Assembly: GCA_036568605.1 (NCBI GenBank) | Contig: DATCSE010000375.1 | Coordinates: 1-7,598, forward strand | From: DATCSE01 sp036568605 | GTDB lineage: Bacteria; Pseudomonadota; Gammaproteobacteria; Burkholderiales; Burkholderiaceae_C | DNA: 7,598 nt | Direction of reading: 5' to 3' | Shown: in pieces, positions 5,156 through 7,598 of the stretch | Layout: each line of letters opens with the position of its first letter | How positions within the stretch are numbered: position 1 is the first letter of the stretch | Notes under the pieces: model-generated | What the model saw: the letters and a program-made list of their open reading frames with translations, nothing else | Told to the model about the DNA's origin: nothing | The model's database searches: none | Position numbers and translations under genes: made by a program

Positions 5156-6964
5156 ATGACGCAGAAGGATGTCGTTCGCATCGCCGGCGCCTCGGGCTTC
5201 TGGGGCGACACGGCGCTCGCCGTGCCGCAGCTGCTGGGCGCGGGCTCGCTCGACTACATCGTGTTCGACTACCTCGCCGAGCTCACGATGTCCATCCTCG
5301 CGATGCAACGCGCGAAGGATGCTTCCAGCGGCTACGCGAGCGATTTCGTGCAGATCGTGATGCGCGAGAACCTGCCGGAGCTGAAGCGGCGCGGCATCAA
5401 GGTCGTTGCGAACGCCGGCGGCGTGAACCCGCTCGCGTGCCGCGATGCACTGCTCGCGCTCGCCGCGGAGCTGGGCATCGCGCTGAAGGTCGGTGTCGTG
5501 ATCGGCGACGATCTGCGCGCGCGTGCCGAGGATTTCGCGGCCGCCGGCGTCAACGAGATGTTCAGCGGCGCGCCGTTCCCCACGCCGACGAAGCGCATCG
5601 CGAGCATCAATGCCTACCTCGGTGCGTTCCCGATCGCACAGGCGCTCGATGCCGGCTGCGATGTCGTGATCACCGGGCGCTGCGTGGACTCGGCGACCAC
5701 GCTGGGTGTACTGGTCCACGCGTTCGGCTGGCATGCGAGCGACCTCGACCGGCTCGCGCAAGGCACGCTCGCCGGCCACCTGATCGAATGCGGCGCGCAG
5801 GGCACGGGCGGCCTCTACACCGATTGGGAGGATGTCGCCGACTGGGCCAACATCGGCTTCCCTATCGTCGAAGCGTACGCCGACGGCCGTTTCGTGGTCA
5901 CGAAGCCGAACGGCACCGGCGGGCTGGTCACGCCGGCCAGCGTCGCCGAGCAGCTGCTGTACGAGATCGGCGACCCGCGCGCCTACATCGTGCCGGACGT
6001 GGTTTGCGACTTCACCGGCGTGACGATGACGCGCTCCGGCGAGCATCGTGTCGAAGTCCGCGGCGCGATCGGCCGCGCACCGACCGAGCATGTGAAGGTC
6101 AGCACCACGTTTGCCGACGGCTATCGCAACACCGGCTTCCTGACGATCGCCGGCGAGCAGGCCGCGGCGAAGGCGCGCCGCACCGGCGAAGCGCTGCTTG
6201 CGCGCATGGCGCGCATGCTCGAAGCGCGCGGGCTGCCGCCGTTCACCGAGACGCGCCTCGAAGTGCTGGGCGCCGAGGACATGTACGGCGCGCAGGCACG
6301 CCCCGCCGTGACCCGAGGCGCGCGCGAGGTCGTGCTCAAGCTCGCCGTCAAGTCGTCGTCGCGCGAAAGCCTGGAGCTGTTCGCGCGCGAGTTCGCGCCG
6401 GCGGCGACCTCGATGGCGCCGGGCACGATGGGACTCGTCGGCGGCCGGCCGAGCCCGACGCCGGTCGTGCGACTCTTTTCGTTCCTGTGGCCCAAACACG
6501 CGCTGACGGTCGAGGTCGACATCGCCGGCGAGCGTGAGCCCATTCCCTGGGCCCAGGGGACGCCGCTCGATGGCGCCGCACTGCCGCCGGCGCGTCGCTA
6601 CGCGGAGGTGCCGATACCGGCATCGGCACAGCAGCACACCGTGCCGTTGATCGAACTCGCGCACGGCCGCTCGGGGGACAAGGGCAACCTCGCGAACATC
6701 GGCGTGATCGCGCGCCGCGCCGGCGACGCGCCCTGGCTCGCGAGCTGGCTGACGCCGAAGCGCATCGCCGCGCACTTCGCGCACCGTGCGCCGCGCCGCG
6801 TCGAGCGCTTCGACCTGCCCGGCGTCGCCGCCATCAACTTCGTGCTGCACGACGTGCTGGGCGGCGGCGGCATGGCCTCGCTGCACACCGACAACCTCGC
6901 GAAGGCGTATGCCCAGGTGCTGCTGGCGATGGAGGTGCCGGTGCCGCCGGATCGCCTCCGCTGA
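5156..6964 (+). CDS. AtuA-family (DUF1446) protein with fused C-terminal AtuA domain
   Basis: This 602-residue protein matches the acyclic terpene utilization AtuA family (DUF1446), first tied genetically to citronellol/geraniol growth in Pseudomonas; its chemistry is not established. The N-terminal domain (about 6-450) has RIAGASGFWGDT (8-19), DYIVFDYLAELTM (33-45), KVVANAGGVNP (82-92), VVITGRCVDSATTLG (170-184) and KPNGTGGLVTPASVAEQLLYE (starting at 250, ends given only). The C-terminal domain (about 490-595) has ELAHGRSGDKGNLANIGVI (500-518). Some relatives encode these as two proteins; here they are one. There is no signal peptide, so it should be cytoplasmic. GAGGAA at 5144-5149 lies 6 nt before the ATG. 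It is divergent from the Mo-hydroxylase operon and has none of the usual carboxylase or CoA-ligase genes beside it, so the atuA symbol is withheld. Confidence 0.9.
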   Translation: MTQKDVVRIAGASGFWGDTALAVPQLLGAGSLDYIVFDYLAELTMSILAMQRAKDASSGYASDFVQIVMRENLPELKRRGIKVVANAGGVNPLACRDALLALAAELGIALKVGVVIGDDLRARAEDFAAAGVNEMFSGAPFPTPTKRIASINAYLGAFPIAQALDAGCDVVITGRCVDSATTLGVLVHAFGWHASDLDRLAQGTLAGHLIECGAQGTGGLYTDWEDVADWANIGFPIVEAYADGRFVVTKPNGTGGLVTPASVAEQLLYEIGDPRAYIVPDVVCDFTGVTMTRSGEHRVEVRGAIGRAPTEHVKVSTTFADGYRNTGFLTIAGEQAAAKARRTGEALLARMARMLEARGLPPFTETRLEVLGAEDMYGAQARPAVTRGAREVVLKLAVKSSSRESLELFAREFAPAATSMAPGTMGLVGGRPSPTPVVRLFSFLWPKHALTVEVDIAGEREPIPWAQGTPLDGAALPPARRYAEVPIPASAQQHTVPLIELAHGRSGDKGNLANIGVIARRAGDAPWLASWLTPKRIAAHFAHRAPRRVERFDLPGVAAINFVLHDVLGGGGMASLHTDNLAKAYAQVLLAMEVPVPPDRLR

Positions 6965-7024
6965 CCGTCGGATCGGGGGCGCCGCAATTCCACAAATGGA
7001 CGAATCATTGCATTTCGTCCATTT
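6965..7024. other. Short intergenic region between AtuA-family gene and antitoxin
   Basis: These 60 bp change sharply from G/C-rich to A/T-rich at about 6986. They contain most of the antitoxin promoter and the inverted repeat described separately. No separate terminator for the upstream gene is apparent. Confidence 0.5.
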
Positions 7025-7031
7025 ATGGAAT
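6987..7031. repeat. Long inverted repeat, candidate operator of the Xre-RES toxin-antitoxin locus
   Basis: Left arm 6987-7004 and right arm 7014-7031 are 18 bp each and match as reverse complements with one mismatch, separated by 9 bp. Each arm is itself a short dyad of form TCCA-N4-TGGA (6989-7000 and 7018-7029), with centres 29 bp apart. This suggests two binding sites for a dimeric DNA-binding protein. The likely binder is the antitoxin encoded immediately downstream, as is usual for Xre-type antitoxins. The right arm contains the first in-frame ATG of that gene. Confidence 0.7.
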
Positions 7032-7036
7032 ATGCT
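7008..7036 (+). promoter_or_regulatory. Predicted sigma-70 promoter of the toxin-antitoxin operon
   Basis: TTGCAT at 7008-7013 and TATGCT at 7031-7036 are separated by exactly 17 bp and resemble the -35 and -10 boxes (3 of 6 and 4 of 6 consensus bases). The spacer is the right operator arm, so a bound repressor would block RNA polymerase. If correct, transcription would begin near 7043, downstream of the ATG at 7025. Confidence 0.45.
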
Positions 7037-7495
7037 GCGGGCGACTCCCCACCGGAATCGCCGCGATCCGAGCACGCCTTGAAGCCCCATCCGCAGCCCA
7101 AATCCACCCCGGTCGACGTGCACTCGGCCGATACCGCCGCGACGGTGCTGCCGGTGTTCTTCCGGATCTGCGAGGCGTGGGGCCTGTCCTCGGCCGAGCA
7201 GCAGACGCTGCTGGGCGTCGGCAAGAGCACGCTGGCACTGTGGCGTGCCGGCAAGGTCAAGAGCGGGCTGGACCGCACGGTGCTCGAGCGGCTGAGCTAC
7301 ATCTTCGGCATCTACAGCGCGCTGCAGATCCTGTTGCCGATCCCCGAGCGGGCCGATGCGTGGATACGCCGCGCGAACAGCGCGCCGCTGTTCGGCGGCA
7401 TGTCGGCGCTGCAGCGCATGCTCGGCGGGCAGGTGGCCGACCTGCTCGCGGTGCACGCGTATCTGAACGCGCAGCGCGGCGGGGACTTCGCGTGA
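7025..7495 (+). CDS. Xre/MbcA/ParS-family antitoxin (DUF2384)
   Basis: The product (156 residues from the first ATG) matches antitoxins of the Res-Xre / MbcA / ParS group, which bind and neutralise a RES-domain toxin and repress their own promoter. Residues about 42-92 form an Xre-like helical DNA-binding region including AWGLSSAEQQTLLGV and KSTLALWRAGK. Residues about 100-153 match the DUF2384 toxin-binding region, with IPERADAWIRRANSAPLFGG (106-125), then ALQRMLGGQVADLLAVHAYL. The first 40 residues are Pro/Ser-rich and unlike the rest. The ATG at 7025 lies inside the operator and perhaps upstream of the transcript start, and has no ribosome binding site. A TTG at 7079 or GTG at 7118 in the same frame may be the true start. 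The stop overlaps the next start by 4 bp (GTGA). Confidence 0.87.
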   Translation: MEYAAGDSPPESPRSEHALKPHPQPKSTPVDVHSADTAATVLPVFFRICEAWGLSSAEQQTLLGVGKSTLALWRAGKVKSGLDRTVLERLSYIFGIYSALQILLPIPERADAWIRRANSAPLFGGMSALQRMLGGQVADLLAVHAYLNAQRGGDFA

Positions 7496-7598
7496 GCGCG
7501 GCAAAACCAACCGGCGCCAAGACGACCGCGACGACGAAGAAGACCACCGCCCTCACTCCCGCGCTGCCGCCGCTGACCGAGATCGCGTGGGCCGAGTG
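7492..7598 (+). CDS. Partial gene, probable RES-domain toxin (N-terminus only)
   Basis: A frame starting at GTG 7492, overlapping the antitoxin stop, stays open to the window end and gives 35 residues. It starts with a low-complexity Ala/Thr/Lys segment (AKPTGAKTTATTKKTTALTP) and then LPPLTEIAWAE. RES toxins degrade or phosphorolyse NAD+ and sit immediately downstream of DUF2384 antitoxins. The call rests mainly on this gene order and coupling, because the catalytic domain lies beyond the window. The low-complexity head could be a natural extension, or the true start could lie further downstream. Confidence 0.7.
   Translation, partial: MSAAKPTGAKTTATTKKTTALTPALPPLTEIAWAE

Noticed and set aside
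2263..5211. Possible single fused 982-residue Fe-S/Mo protein
   Set aside because: The upstream part is out of frame with the [2Fe-2S] gene; the Tat signal and strong ribosome binding site fix the start at 4503.
6987..7031. Inverted repeat as an intrinsic terminator of the AtuA-family gene
   Set aside because: The stem is A/T-rich, lacks a following T-run and overlaps the antitoxin promoter; an operator explains it better.
5078..7510. 810-codon minus-strand open frame antisense to the AtuA-family and antitoxin genes
   Set aside because: Arg/Ala/Asp-rich composition without family motifs, spanning two real genes and their intergenic region.

Overview
This is high-GC DNA whose gene style (ATGA/GTGA overlaps, strong G/C third-position bias, protein families) suggests a proteobacterium, most likely a betaproteobacterium of the Burkholderiales. 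That placement is an inference from composition and family resemblance. No rRNA, tRNA, CRISPR array or insertion sequence was seen.

The left two thirds is one compact minus-strand operon, read from 4982 down to 210. It encodes a small [2Fe-2S] subunit and a large, Tat-exported molybdopterin subunit of a xanthine-oxidase-family hydroxylase, then SoxX (monoheme cytochrome c), SoxY and SoxZ (sulfur-carrier pair) and SoxA (diheme cytochrome c). Gaps between genes are 23 bp or less and two junctions are 4-bp ATGA overlaps, so the six genes are probably cotranscribed. SoxB, SoxCD, SoxV/W and the FAD subunit often found with molybdenum hydroxylases are absent from the window. The SoxY carboxy terminus does not carry the classical GGCGG arm. 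A short partial open frame at the left edge may begin a membrane protein.

A 173-bp divergent promoter region (4983-5155) holds overlapping inverted repeats. It separates the operon from a plus-strand gene for a full-length AtuA-family (DUF1446) protein, a family linked to acyclic terpene degradation but of unsettled biochemistry.

The right end holds an Xre/MbcA/ParS-type antitoxin gene overlapping by 4 bp the start of what is probably a RES-domain toxin, cut off by the window end. An 18-bp, one-mismatch inverted repeat lies over the antitoxin promoter and its first ATG, and looks like the autoregulatory operator.

A working model, not proven by sequence: the periplasmic Mo/Fe-S enzyme oxidises a substrate and passes electrons to c-type cytochromes, for which SoxX/SoxA are the obvious local candidates, while SoxYZ may carry a sulfur intermediate. 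The joining of a molybdenum hydroxylase to SoxXYZA without the hydrolase SoxB is the most interesting feature here.
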